NCBI RefSeq assembly: GCF_001183965.1
Contig: NZ_LFZV01000001.1
Coordinates: 1,222,438-1,286,437, forward strand
DNA from: Bacillus sp. FJAT-27916
Lineage (GTDB): Bacteria; Bacillota; Bacilli; Bacillales; Pradoshiaceae
Reading direction: 5' to 3'
DNA: 64,000 bases
The position numbers were made by a program, and so were the translations under genes. The notes below the pieces were generated by a model. The model made no database searches, was not told where the DNA came from, and worked only from the letters and a program-made list of their open reading frames with translations. How positions within the stretch are numbered: position 1 is the stretch's first letter; each line of letters starts with the position of its first letter. This document shows, one piece after another, positions 44,638 to 53,324 of the stretch.

Positions 44638-45186
44638 ATGAAAAAAATCATGAAATCTGAACTGTTCAGTTGGATAACCGCCTTAACCATTGCCCTCATA
44701 TTGGCTCTCGGCGTTCGAGCATTCCTATTTGAACCATTTATCGTAGAAGGCGCCTCCATGGAGCCAACATTAAATAATAATGAAAAACTACTCGTCAATA
44801 AGGTAGTAGCCTATACCGGCTCAGTCAACCGGCAAGATATCATCATCATTGACGGGAAAAACCGAGACATCAATTATGTCAAACGCGTCATCGGCCTCCC
44901 AGGTGACACAGTAGAAATGACCAATGACCACCTATACATTAACGGCGAAGAAGTAAATGAACCCTACCTCGCCGAAGAAATCGAAAAAGCCCATGCAGTT
45001 GACATGAATTACACCGGAGACTTTGGACCCGTCACTATCCCCGACCACCAATACTTCGTCCTCGGTGACAACCGATTAAACAGCATGGACAGCCGCAATG
45101 GCCTAGGGTACATTGACAAGGACCAAATTGTCGGTGTAAGTGAATATGTCCTTATGCCAATCAAGGAAGCCCGCAAGACAGAGTGA
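44638..45186 (+). CDS. lepB: Type I signal peptidase
   Basis: The 182-residue enzyme is anchored by one N-terminal membrane segment (WITALTIALILALGVRAFLF). The catalytic Ser40 is in VEGASMEPTL and the general base Lys82 in YVKRVIGLPGD. Boxes D/E are GDNRLNSMDSRNGLGY. AAAAGGGTG at 44623-44631 favours ATG 44638 over GTG 44629. It removes signal peptides from secreted proteins such as the subtilisin at 56843. A terminator follows. Confidence 0.95.
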   Translation: MKKIMKSELFSWITALTIALILALGVRAFLFEPFIVEGASMEPTLNNNEKLLVNKVVAYTGSVNRQDIIIIDGKNRDINYVKRVIGLPGDTVEMTNDHLYINGEEVNEPYLAEEIEKAHAVDMNYTGDFGPVTIPDHQYFVLGDNRLNSMDSRNGLGYIDKDQIVGVSEYVLMPIKEARKTE

Positions 45187-45201
45187 AGAGGAGCGGGAAT
45201 G

Positions 45202-45230
45202 GAAGCAGGAGAAACCCTGCTTCTTTTTTA
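45202..45230 (+). terminator. Intrinsic terminator after signal peptidase
   Basis: GAAGCAGG / CCTGCTTC stem followed by six T residues. Confidence 0.88.
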
Positions 45231-45290
45231 TGGTATAGGGAGGAGGGGGAACTCAGGCAAAGGGATAATGAGGATGGAAGGTAGAGAGGT

Positions 45291-45490
45291 ATGGGAGTAG
45301 CCAGGCACCTCCCGTCCAAGGCCCATGCAAGGGGTAGGAAGGGTGGACAAAGGGTGGGCATCGTCAGAGAAAGCCCACCCAATGCCCATGCAAAGGGGAT
45401 GAAGGGTGGACAAAGGGTGGGCATCGTCAGAGAAAGCCCACCCAATGCCCATGCAAAGGGGGTGAAGGGTGGACAAAGGGTGGGCACACA
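45291..45490. repeat. 63-bp tandem repeat array
   Basis: The unit beginning GTGGGCATCGTCAGAGAAAG recurs at 45354 and 45417, with a truncated third unit at 45480 and a degenerate copy before 45354. The period is exactly 63 bp. Each unit contains GGTGGGC and GCCCACC arms able to form a hairpin. It lies between two convergent genes. The same unit, extended by 11 bp, forms the array at 59447-59965. Confidence 0.9.
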
Positions 45491-45523
45491 AAAAAACTGG
45501 CCCAATCACTTTCCGGGCCAGTA
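45489..45523 (-). terminator. Terminator of the minus-strand gene at 45530
   Basis: CTGGCCC / GGGCCAG stem; on the minus strand it is followed by TTTTTTTG. Confidence 0.82.
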
Positions 45524-45529
45524 TCTTCA

Positions 45530-45733
45530 TTAAATATTCCGCTTATAGGTTTCTTTTGTCAGCACCGGGTATTCAGGAACCGGTTCGTTTAATTTCTGGA
45601 CATTGAATACTTCTGCATATTTTTCTAAATCGTTGGCAATCTCGTCCTGCATCTGTCTTGTTGGCAGTTCGATGTTATACTTCGTGCCTTCATGTAAAAG
45701 GCGAGATTCTGTTTCGAAAAATATATAAAACAT
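45530..45733 (-). CDS. Small hypothetical protein, 67 residues
   Basis: GGAGGGG (45739-45745, complementary strand) is spaced for ATG 45733, giving MFYIFFETESRLLHEGTKYN. The product is soluble and acidic, with no motif I know. It is the last gene behind the GntR-ABC operon on the same strand, 74 nt after the previous stop. Confidence 0.6.
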   Translation of the reverse strand: MFYIFFETESRLLHEGTKYNIELPTRQMQDEIANDLEKYAEVFNVQKLNEPVPEYPVLTKETYKRNI

Positions 45734-45806
45734 ATAGTCCCCTCCGCTTAAAAGTATTTTTTTCTTTATTCCCTTATTAAGGGAGGGGTCAAACGCCGAC
45801 AGCAGG

Positions 45807-47042
45807 TTAAATGCCGCCAATACTGTCTAAGGACATATCCAGCTCTTTGAAGTTAACGGCATCTTTGTCTTTCGCTTCAATTCGACCTTCGAACTTCAGC
45901 TTGCCATCATCAAGATTATAGATGCTAAAGATAGGATGGCTTTCGGAATCGCGGCCGAATAACTGGATGTGATCATCGCGTAGTGTAATGTATTCAATTT
46001 GCTTGTTGTCACGAAGGTTTAGTTTGAGTTTGTCAACCACTTTACCTGTTTTCCAATCTATTTTATAGACTGTTGCGGTTGTTTGCTGTTCCTCATATAA
46101 GGTGAGATTTGCATATAAATAGTCTTCATCGTATAGATAAGAGACATCGGAATTTGGCTGGTTTTGCAGTTCGTCAGGCAATTTAAGCTCAGATAGCTTT
46201 CCTTTCTTATACTGGAAGACATAAATAGATTTATTTGACGGCTGCGGTTCGGCCTCATCATCATCACTAATTGGACTTTCCTCCGTTTCGAACATCATGA
46301 TGCTGGACGGCTGGGTGGCATTCCGTTCCATCAAGGAATAGGTTGAGTGATAATTTTCTTGTGTATCTTTGTGTGTGAAAATAACCTCGTCATTTGTGAC
46401 TTTTTCCTTTTTTAAATCAATGGAATATTGATGGACCTCTGTTACGTAAGGATTAGATTGTTGATTGGCTGTAATGATGCGCATTTCATTGTAATGATAT
46501 TGAACATCATAAACTTCCATTATATTGATGTTCTTTTGTTTTGGAACATCGATCTTGTAGGAGCTTGCTTTCTCATTCTGTTTGTTCAATCGATCAATGG
46601 TGAAGTGGTAGCTTTTTCTCTCACCCCTAATGGACGTGGAATAATCAACCTCTGCATAGATGACGTGGTTATCATCTTCGAATAATGATCCCGTATCATA
46701 TTTTCCTCTCATGAAGCTTGGGTAGTCTTTTTTTAGTTTCTGGAATTGCTTGCTTCTAAAGCTTAAATCTTCGTAATCCATTTGTTTGAAATAGGGAAGA
46801 TCTGTTACATAGGATGTTTCATCATCCTTGATGGTCATGGTTTGGTACCTGCTGTTGTACCTGCCGCCAATATTATATGCACCACTGACACTTATATCCT
46901 TGATTATCTCCTTGTCTCCGCCTGTTTGTTCAATATAGAATTGGAGCTTGTCATCTTTTGCTAAGGCCGATTGAATATAGTAGATGGAGAAGGTTGCGAG
47001 CAGGAAGACAGTCAGAATCGTTAAAGTTAAATATTTTTTCAT
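45807..47042 (-). CDS. Secreted or membrane-anchored protein of the GntR-ABC operon
   Basis: The 411-residue protein starts with a signal or anchor segment (LTLTILTVFLLATFSIYYIQSALA) and continues as a hydrophilic extracytoplasmic domain rich in Tyr, Asp and Lys. It includes an acidic stretch ESPISDDDEAEPQPSN around residue 255. Repeated YxxD/YVTD-type strands suggest a beta-propeller-like fold, but no family is recognised. AGGAGGAAG precedes the ATG. It is 13 nt behind the permease gene, so it probably works with the transporter, for example in envelope-stress sensing. Confidence 0.65.
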   Translation of the reverse strand: MKKYLTLTILTVFLLATFSIYYIQSALAKDDKLQFYIEQTGGDKEIIKDISVSGAYNIGGRYNSRYQTMTIKDDETSYVTDLPYFKQMDYEDLSFRSKQFQKLKKDYPSFMRGKYDTGSLFEDDNHVIYAEVDYSTSIRGERKSYHFTIDRLNKQNEKASSYKIDVPKQKNINIMEVYDVQYHYNEMRIITANQQSNPYVTEVHQYSIDLKKEKVTNDEVIFTHKDTQENYHSTYSLMERNATQPSSIMMFETEESPISDDDEAEPQPSNKSIYVFQYKKGKLSELKLPDELQNQPNSDVSYLYDEDYLYANLTLYEEQQTTATVYKIDWKTGKVVDKLKLNLRDNKQIEYITLRDDHIQLFGRDSESHPIFSIYNLDDGKLKFEGRIEAKDKDAVNFKELDMSLDSIGGI

Positions 47043-47055
47043 CTATTACTTCCTC

Positions 47056-47889
47056 CTATACGGTAACTTTCTTATTTAATAGATAATGGCTGATCCATAC
47101 AGACAGGGCTCCGGTAACCATACTTGAGGCAATCGTCATGTAGACGACTTCTGATGGATAGAAATAGTCGGCTTTATCGAGCATAATTAAAACTCCGATT
47201 GGTGATAAAGTCAGGAATACCGCAAAGGCGATATAAATCAAACCGAGGAATAGCCCCTTCCATCTGAACGAACGTTCCATCAGGATAGCTGCAAATAATA
47301 CCGTCAGGACGATGAATCCGCCACCATAGTAGAGGATAAATTCTGTGAAGGTACCTGGGATGATGTAATACAAATATATATTATAGCTGGCCATCTGGCT
47401 GATGGTCGCTTCTTTTAAATACTCAGCTGGTGTGAGCAATTCCATGAAGCTGCTTTCGATTAGGATGAAGACCATTTGAGCGGCAACCATTGTGAAGATA
47501 ATAATCATTATAGCGGTTGCTTTGGCAAAATAAACGGAAAGTCGAGCGGTCGGCAGCATAAGAAGGCGATAGATGAACGTATTCTTACCGCTCCAGTCCC
47601 GGTACCAAATCAAAAAGATATAAAAGAAGACAGCACCCACACAAAGAGCGATAGGTCCGATAAAATAAATTTTATCACTGAAGCTAAGCATGCTCATATA
47701 AGAATAATTGTCTACAATCGATTGAACGCTCTCTCCGTTCATAATGGCCTCGTTCGCACGGCTCATATATTGATTGGATGTTATCCATACTCCAATCATT
47801 TGAATGATGAATAGAGCAGCCAAGCCCCCAAATAATACTTTCGCTACCCGTGAAACTTCCAGGTTCACTAGCTTTAAATATCGATTCAT
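47056..47889 (-). CDS. ABC transporter permease (YtrC/D-like)
   Basis: The 277-residue membrane protein shows about six hydrophobic segments (e.g. VLFGGLAALFIIQMIGVWI, IALCVGAVFFYIFLIWY, IMIIIFTMVAAQMVFILI, LFLGLIYIAFAVFLTL). The ATG overlaps the stop of the ATPase gene by four bases, so the two are coupled. It resembles the permeases of YtrA-regulated transporters that respond to cell-wall antibiotics. Substrate unknown. Confidence 0.78.
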   Translation of the reverse strand: MNRYLKLVNLEVSRVAKVLFGGLAALFIIQMIGVWITSNQYMSRANEAIMNGESVQSIVDNYSYMSMLSFSDKIYFIGPIALCVGAVFFYIFLIWYRDWSGKNTFIYRLLMLPTARLSVYFAKATAIMIIIFTMVAAQMVFILIESSFMELLTPAEYLKEATISQMASYNIYLYYIIPGTFTEFILYYGGGFIVLTVLFAAILMERSFRWKGLFLGLIYIAFAVFLTLSPIGVLIMLDKADYFYPSEVVYMTIASSMVTGALSVWISHYLLNKKVTV

Positions 47890-48575
47890 TGTATATACAC
47901 CTCTCTCAGTACATCCACGACGGATTTCCCTTCCTTGATCCGCATGTCCTCTGCGTTAAACTCCTTATAGACGGTGCCATGGTTTAATACGACTACTTTA
48001 TCAATTAAGTGTTCTATATCATTGATTTCATGAGTTGTGATGATGACGCCTCGGTCTTCAATTAAATGACTCGTGAATACATTGGCAATTTGTTCTCGGC
48101 TGAAGATATCAATTCCGGAGAACGGTTCATCCATGAGGACATAGTCTGTATCCTGAGCAAGACCTAATAGGAGATTAACCTTGGCTGTATTTCCTTTTGA
48201 AAGGGTGGAAATACGGTGTTCCTCGTTTAACTTAAAGAATTGAAGCAATTCATCAGCACGGTCTTGGTTCCAGCTTTCATAGAAATCAGTCATGAAATCC
48301 ATTGCCTGTTTTATCGTAAAGCCTGGAAGCATGGTTAATGCATCCGGAATGAAAGTTAATTTCTCATAGGTGCTCTTCTTTCGGTGTTCTCCATCAATGA
48401 GGATTTCGCCGCCATTGACGGGTGTAAGTCCAAGGATGGCTTTCATGATGGTCGTCTTTCCGACGCCGTTAATACCGATCAGGCAGGTGATTTCACCTTT
48501 ATTCGCCGTGAAGCTTACATCGTCCAATACACGTTTCCTGCCGAACTTTTTTGTTACGTTCTTTACCTGCAGCAT
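47886..48575 (-). CDS. ABC transporter ATP-binding protein (YtrB-like)
   Basis: The 229-residue ATPase has Walker A GINGVGKTTIMK (about 33-44), a signature in the variant form TLSKGNTAKVNLLLGLA (LSKGN rather than LSGGQ), Walker B YVLMDEPFSGID and the His switch IITTHEIND. The LSKG variant is common in YtrB/EcsA-type exporters. GGAGGAGAA precedes the ATG. It lies 11 nt after the GntR gene. Confidence 0.9.
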   Translation of the reverse strand: MLQVKNVTKKFGRKRVLDDVSFTANKGEITCLIGINGVGKTTIMKAILGLTPVNGGEILIDGEHRKKSTYEKLTFIPDALTMLPGFTIKQAMDFMTDFYESWNQDRADELLQFFKLNEEHRISTLSKGNTAKVNLLLGLAQDTDYVLMDEPFSGIDIFSREQIANVFTSHLIEDRGVIITTHEINDIEHLIDKVVVLNHGTVYKEFNAEDMRIKEGKSVVDVLREVYIQ

Positions 48576-48586
48576 AGTTCTCCTCC

Positions 48587-48958
48587 TTATTTCTCTTCGG
48601 TAAGATAATTCTTTTTCACAATATCAACCAATTCGTCAACTGGTACTTGAATGGGCTTGACGGCTAGGATGAAGGCATCGACTGCCTCTTGAATCAATTC
48701 CTCGCGGACGCCGTTTAAGATCTTTTCATCTGTCGTAACACGGCTTGGGAAATTGCGCTCTGTATAAATCAATCCTTGTTCCTCCATTTCCTTATAGGCT
48801 TTTTGTGCGGTATTCGGGTTGATTTTCAATAAACCGGCCAGTTCACGGCGAGATGGGATTTCCTGTCCTCCTGCCAATTCTCCAGTCGCAATTCGTTCCT
48901 TGAAGTAACGGACAACCTGTAAGTAAACGGGATCGCGGTTATTAATGAGGAATGACAT
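48587..48958 (-). CDS. GntR family regulator, YtrA subfamily
   Basis: The 123-residue repressor has a winged HTH (PVYLQVVRYFKERIATGELAGGQEIPSRRELAGLLKINPNTAQKAYKEMEEQGLIYTE in the family order) and only a short helical C-terminal tail, which defines the YtrA subfamily. It is the first gene of the operon. Two operator-like sequences lie 26-77 bp upstream of its start, so autoregulation is likely. TTAGGAGGTGAATGG precedes the ATG. Confidence 0.92.
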   Translation of the reverse strand: MSFLINNRDPVYLQVVRYFKERIATGELAGGQEIPSRRELAGLLKINPNTAQKAYKEMEEQGLIYTERNFPSRVTTDEKILNGVREELIQEAVDAFILAVKPIQVPVDELVDIVKKNYLTEEK

Positions 48959-48983
48959 CCATTCACCTCCTAATTCTTGGTGT

Positions 48984-49035
48984 GTGTACTATATGGTTCA
49001 TACACTCCTTAAGGTGTACTATACTGGTAATACAC
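48984..49035 (-). promoter_or_regulatory. Two GntR/YtrA operators
   Basis: Two 22-bp elements of the form GTGTACTATA...TACAC lie at 48984-49005 and 49014-49035. Each has GTGTA and TACAC arms around 12 bp, and their centres are 30 bp apart. They sit in the promoter region of the GntR-ABC operon and probably bind the YtrA-like repressor. Confidence 0.7.
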
Positions 49036-49140
49036 CATAGATGTCAATAACTTCTATGAAAATAATGCTTATTTTTTAATTGAAAGAGGGAAAAAGTAGG
49101 ATGACACCGGTATAGACACTAAGCCAAGGAGATGGTGCAT

Positions 49141-49986
49141 ATGCAGAATACAGGGCTTGTTTTGGAGGGGGGCGGAATGCGAGGAGCTTTCACTGCGGGT
49201 GTCCTGAGGTATTTGATGGAGGAGGATATCTATATCCCGTATACCATTGGAGTTTCAGCAGGGGCATGTAATGGCAGCTCCTATATTGCCCGCCAAATGA
49301 ATCGGAATCATCAGGTGATCATTGAATACAGTCGACATCCTGAATACATCTCCTTTAAGCGCTTTTTGCGAAATAGGGAATTGTTTGGAATGGATTTAAT
49401 TTTTGACAAAATGCCAAATGAGCTAATTCCTTTTGATATGGAAACATTCTGCAGCTCAAAGGAAGGCTTTGTCGTTGGAACGACCGATTGTGAGACTGGC
49501 GAAGCTGTTTATTTTGATAAACAATCATATAGTAAGGATATGCTTACCATACTAAGGGCTTCCAGCTCCTTGCCGTTGTTTGCACCGGAGGTATCCTTTA
49601 ATGGACGATATCTCCTTGATGGGGGTGTGACCGATCCTATTCCCATTAAGAAATCGGTGAAAGACGGAAACACGAAAAACATTGTTGTATTAACGAAGAA
49701 TAAAGGATATAGAGAGGCACCATCAAATTGGAATTGGCTTGCCTCAAGGAAATATGGGAAATATGCGGGACTTTTGAAAGCAATGAAAAACCATCATATC
49801 GTCTATAATGACACGATAAAGTATCTTAAGGAGGAAGAGGAGAAGGGGAACGTTGTTATTATCCAGCCAATACGGAGGCTTGATGTTTCCACCATCGGAC
49901 GGAATCCGCAAAAGCTTGAGAATCTGTATGAGGAAGGCTACCGGGAAGCAAAGAAAGCATATGGAAAATTGAAGGAGTTATTATGA
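49141..49986 (+). CDS. Patatin-like phospholipase
   Basis: The 281-residue protein shows the patatin motifs: oxyanion loop LVLEGGGMRGAFTAGVL, nucleophile Ser39 in GVSAGACNG, and the catalytic Asp in LLDGGVTDPIP. It is a cytoplasmic-type lipase of the RssA/YlbK-like group. AAGGAG at 49126-49131 abuts ATG 49132 and is better spaced for ATG 49141. It is convergent with the M42 peptidase gene. Confidence 0.92.
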   Translation: MQNTGLVLEGGGMRGAFTAGVLRYLMEEDIYIPYTIGVSAGACNGSSYIARQMNRNHQVIIEYSRHPEYISFKRFLRNRELFGMDLIFDKMPNELIPFDMETFCSSKEGFVVGTTDCETGEAVYFDKQSYSKDMLTILRASSSLPLFAPEVSFNGRYLLDGGVTDPIPIKKSVKDGNTKNIVVLTKNKGYREAPSNWNWLASRKYGKYAGLLKAMKNHHIVYNDTIKYLKEEEEKGNVVIIQPIRRLDVSTIGRNPQKLENLYEEGYREAKKAYGKLKELL

Positions 49987-49989
49987 GAT

Positions 49990-50033
49990 AAAAAGGGGGA
50001 GGAATAGACCCATCTATTCCCACCCCTTTTTTA
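49990..50033. terminator. Bidirectional terminator between patatin and M42 genes
   Basis: AAAAAGGGG...GGAATA / TATTCC...CCCCTTTTTT imperfect long stem between convergent genes. Confidence 0.78.
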
Positions 50034-50041
50034 GGCAATAA

Positions 50042-51088
50042 TCAGACGACTAGCTCTGACTGCAAATAATGCCAAATCAAATTGGCCGTATGTTCAATGG
50101 AACTGATATGTGTGCGCTCAAACGCATGAGAGGCGTCAATCCCCGGTCCGATTAATCCATGAACGATATCATACCCGGCCCGGATGGCAGCGGAGGCATC
50201 AGATCCATAAAAAGGATATATATCAACACGGTAATCAATATCATGCTCCTGGGCTAATTTGACAAGATGCTGGCGCAGGCCATAATGATAAGGACCGCTT
50301 GAATCCTTCGCGCAGATGGATACGCTATACTCGTCCGTTGTTTGGCCGTCTCCAATTGCGCCCATATCCACAGCTAAATACTCAACAGTTTCGTCCGGAA
50401 TATTAGAGTTTCCGCCATAGCCGATTTCTTCATTATTGGAAATAAGGAAATGGGTAGTGTATGGAAGGGCGATGTTTTGTTCCTTCAGTTGTTTTATCAA
50501 GTAGAGTAGGATGCCGACACTCGCTTTGTCATCCAGATGCCTTGACTTTAAGAAGCCGTCCCCAGCAAGCTCTGCCCGAGGCTCAAATGAGACAAAATCA
50601 CCGACCTCAATACCGAGTGCTTGCGTATCTGATTTTGATTTGGTGATCGCATCAATCCGAACTTCCATATGGTCATCGTCGCGTTTCACTTCACTCATTT
50701 TCTGGTAAACGTGGACAGAGGTTTGGTTTAGTAAAATCGTTCCTGTGTACACATTACCGTCTGCTGTATGAATCTTGCAGTATTCTCCCTCACAGGCATT
50801 CCAGCGAAAGCCGCCGATCATCGTCAGCTTTAAACGCCCGCTTGGTTTGATTTCCTTGACCATTGCTCCCAAAGTATCCACATGGGCTGTCAGGAAGCGG
50901 TGTTTAGAATCATCTTGGCCTTTAATTGTCGCAAGCAAGGCCCCTTTATTCGTCCGTTTGTTTCCAATTCCGCATGTATTCAGAAAGTTCTCTGTATAAC
51001 GAATGGCCTCTTCCGTATAGCCAGTCGGGCTTGGAATGGAAACCAAATCTTTTATGTAGCCGTATATCTCTTGACCGTCTGCTTTCAT
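50042..51088 (-). CDS. M42 family aminopeptidase/glutamyl aminopeptidase-like
   Basis: The 348-residue metallopeptidase shows TAHVDTLGAMVK (zinc-ligand His/Asp), SRHLDDKASVGILL (bridging Asp), SNNEEIGYGGNS (catalytic Glu pair), AVDMGAIGD, and a final His in GIDASHAFERTHISS. M42 enzymes form tetrahedral dodecamers that trim peptides in the cytoplasm. GAGGAGTG precedes ATG 51088. Divergent from metI; the S-box leader lies between. Confidence 0.9.
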   Translation of the reverse strand: MKADGQEIYGYIKDLVSIPSPTGYTEEAIRYTENFLNTCGIGNKRTNKGALLATIKGQDDSKHRFLTAHVDTLGAMVKEIKPSGRLKLTMIGGFRWNACEGEYCKIHTADGNVYTGTILLNQTSVHVYQKMSEVKRDDDHMEVRIDAITKSKSDTQALGIEVGDFVSFEPRAELAGDGFLKSRHLDDKASVGILLYLIKQLKEQNIALPYTTHFLISNNEEIGYGGNSNIPDETVEYLAVDMGAIGDGQTTDEYSVSICAKDSSGPYHYGLRQHLVKLAQEHDIDYRVDIYPFYGSDASAAIRAGYDIVHGLIGPGIDASHAFERTHISSIEHTANLIWHYLQSELVV

Positions 51089-51221
51089 TTGTAGACACTC
51101 CTCTTATTAGTGAATAGCTCTATTATATACCTCCGTGGAAAAAGGGTACAATAGATGAGAAATTTCTTGCCTTTTTTAGGATATCCATGTAAATTATAGT
51201 TAAATGAATATTCAAACAAAT

Positions 51222-51386
51222 CTTATCGCGAGAGACGGAGGGACGGGCCCGATGATGTCTCAGCAACCGCCGATGCATTCGGAAAGGTGCTAAATCCTGC
51301 AAGGCATATGCATATTTATGTGCCTCGAGAGATAAGAAGGAGAGTAAAGCTCGATAAGTCTTCTTCTTGGAAGGCTTTTTTATTTT
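51222..51386 (+). ncRNA. SAM riboswitch (S-box) of metI
   Basis: The aptamer runs from CTTATC (51222) to GATAAG (51331-51336), which close P1. The core reads GAGAGACGGAGGGACGGGCC and GATGTCTCAGCAACC, the hallmark of the S-box class. The expression platform ends in a terminator, AGTCTTC (51357-51363) with GAAGGCT (51370-51376) and a T-tract. SAM binding should cause termination before metI. Confidence 0.96.
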
Positions 51387-51406
51387 TATTTGGGAGGGGC
51401 AGAACA

Positions 51407-52522
51407 ATGACCGCATGGAAGATTGAAACAGTATTAGCCCAAATCGGCAATCGAAGTGAAACACAAACAGGTACGGTGAACACGCCCGTTTATTTCTCGA
51501 CCGCATACAGGCATGAGGGGATTGGACAATCAACAGGCTATGACTATACCAGGACAGGAAATCCGACCCGAGAGGTTTTGGAAAAGGCCATCGCGGCCCT
51601 TGAAGGCGGTGAGCAAGGCTTTGCCTATAGTTCTGGCATGGCAGCCATCCATGCTTTGCTCACATTATTCGAACCGGGTGATGAGATCCTTGTTTCAGCT
51701 GATTTATATGGAGGTACATATCGTTTATTCGAAAAAACATGGAAGAAATACGGCATCACTTTTGTTCAATGCCAGTCCTATAGAGATTTTGCTGAATCCA
51801 TTTCAAGTCAGACAAAAGCCTTTTTTATTGAAACACCGACAAACCCTTTAATGCAGGAAATCGATATCCGGGCAATTGCTGATTTAAGTCAAGAGAATAA
51901 CCTCCTTTTGATTGTTGATAATACTTTTTACACACCAATCTTGCAGCGTCCGCTTGAACTCGGTGCTGATATTGTTGTTCACAGTGCGACAAAATATATT
52001 GCCGGTCATAATGATGTTCTTGCTGGCCTCATTGTCGCAAAGGGAGAGGATGTCTGCCAAAAGCTTGATGAATATCAAAATGCAACAGGGGCCATCCTTT
52101 CGCCATTTGATTCCTGGCTTGTCATGAGAGGAATGAAGACATTGAGCCTCCGCATGAAGCAGCATGAGGAGAACGCTGGGAAAATCGCGGCTTTCTTACA
52201 GGAGCGGGAGGAGGTCATCGATGTCCTCTATCCGGGAAAAGGCGGCATGATTTCGTTTAGGCTTCAATCTGAGAAATGGGTCAATCACTTCCTGAAAAGC
52301 CTTGGTGTCATCACCTTCGCTGAGAGTCTTGGAGGGGTTGAAAGCCTTATGACCTACCCGGCTACACAAACGCATGCCGATATCCCGGAGGAGGTCCGCA
52401 TAGCAGGTGGTGTTTGTAACCGGCTGCTCCGCTTCTCCGTTGGTATCGAACATGCTGATGATTTAATTGCCGACCTGAAGAACGCCTTTGAAGCGGTTAG
52501 CAGCAAACAAGTGCAAGCATAA
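51407..52522 (+). CDS. metI: Cystathionine gamma-synthase / O-acetylhomoserine thiolyase MetI
   Basis: The 371-residue PLP enzyme of methionine synthesis belongs to the Cys/Met metabolism family: YDYTRTGNPTREVLEKAIAALEGGE, SSGMAAIHALL, VDNTFYTPILQRPLELGADIVVHSATKY with the PLP Lys196, and GGVCNRLLRFSVGIE at the end. GGGAGGGG precedes ATG 51407; the longer reading frame from 51287 runs through the riboswitch and is not used. In B. subtilis metC follows metI; here a terminator follows, so metI stands alone. Confidence 0.95.
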   Translation: MTAWKIETVLAQIGNRSETQTGTVNTPVYFSTAYRHEGIGQSTGYDYTRTGNPTREVLEKAIAALEGGEQGFAYSSGMAAIHALLTLFEPGDEILVSADLYGGTYRLFEKTWKKYGITFVQCQSYRDFAESISSQTKAFFIETPTNPLMQEIDIRAIADLSQENNLLLIVDNTFYTPILQRPLELGADIVVHSATKYIAGHNDVLAGLIVAKGEDVCQKLDEYQNATGAILSPFDSWLVMRGMKTLSLRMKQHEENAGKIAAFLQEREEVIDVLYPGKGGMISFRLQSEKWVNHFLKSLGVITFAESLGGVESLMTYPATQTHADIPEEVRIAGGVCNRLLRFSVGIEHADDLIADLKNAFEAVSSKQVQA

Positions 52523-52530
52523 TATCCGTT

Positions 52531-52565
52531 CAGCCAGTCCATTTTGCAGGGCTGGCTTTTCTTAT
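52531..52565 (+). terminator. Intrinsic terminator after metI
   Basis: CAGCCAG / CTGGCT stem extended by CC/GG with a tail TTTTCTT. Confidence 0.8.
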
Positions 52566-52761
52566 GGAGTAATGATGGTGATTTTAGGAAAATGTAAGAG
52601 ATAAGCAGCTTAAAGCTGGCAAGAAGGAAAAAACGGGTGAAGAAGCGGAAATCTTCTGTCTTAAATGGTAGAATAGCTGTAAAATTATTTGTAAAGACAT
52701 CTCGCATGATTTTTTGTTATGCTGATGACAGTCCAACCATAAATTCAGAGGAGTGATTCGG

Positions 52762-53307
52762 TTGAAGGCGCTGATTAATATCGATTATACATACGACTTT
52801 GTGGCAGATGAGGGAAGATTGACCTGCGGTGAGCCAGGGCAGCGAATTGAGGATTATATTGTTTCATTGACAGAAGAATTCATTAAACGGAAGGATTATG
52901 TCGTATTTGCCATTGATGTGCATGAAGAGAATGATCCTTACCACCCGGAAACGAAATTGTTCCCGCCCCATAATATCCGTTTCACTGCTGGCAGAGATTT
53001 ATTTGGAAATCTGCAAAATGTGTATAATAGGAACAAGGACGAAGACCATGTCCTTTGGATTGACAAGACGCGTTATTCTGCTTTCGCCGGCACGGACCTT
53101 GATATCAAGCTTCGTGAGCGGGGAATCACCGAGCTTCATTTAGTCGGGGTTTGTACAGATATTTGTGTCCTCCATACAGCGGTGGATGCTTACAATAAAG
53201 GCTACAAGATTATCGTCCATAAAGATGGAGTGGCAAGCTTCAATGAGGCCGGCCATCAATGGGCTCTTGGCCATTTTGAACAAACACTTGGAGCAGATGT
53301 TTTATAA
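52762..53307 (+). CDS. pncA: Nicotinamidase
   Basis: The 181-residue isochorismatase-fold enzyme deamidates nicotinamide to nicotinate. The catalytic Asp is in NIDYTYDFV, metal ligands in DVHEENDPYHPET, the catalytic Lys region in DKTRYSAFAGTDL, and the nucleophile in GVCTDICVLHTA. Start: AGAGGAGTG at 52748-52755 is spaced for TTG 52762, giving MKALINIDYTYDF as in B. subtilis PncA; GTG 52753 overlaps the site. It is 17 bp from pncB, and the two enzymes act in sequence in NAD salvage. Confidence 0.93.
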   Translation: MKALINIDYTYDFVADEGRLTCGEPGQRIEDYIVSLTEEFIKRKDYVVFAIDVHEENDPYHPETKLFPPHNIRFTAGRDLFGNLQNVYNRNKDEDHVLWIDKTRYSAFAGTDLDIKLRERGITELHLVGVCTDICVLHTAVDAYNKGYKIIVHKDGVASFNEAGHQWALGHFEQTLGADVL

Positions 53308-53324
53308 ATTAAGGAGGAAGCTTG

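Noticed and set aside
45161-45533. Overlapping 80-114-codon frames on both strands over the 63-bp repeats
   Set aside because: Same reason: repeat-derived open frames without start signals; they overlap two terminators.
51123-51533. 136-codon frame on the minus strand over the S-box
   Set aside because: It covers a highly structured, conserved riboswitch; no coding signs.
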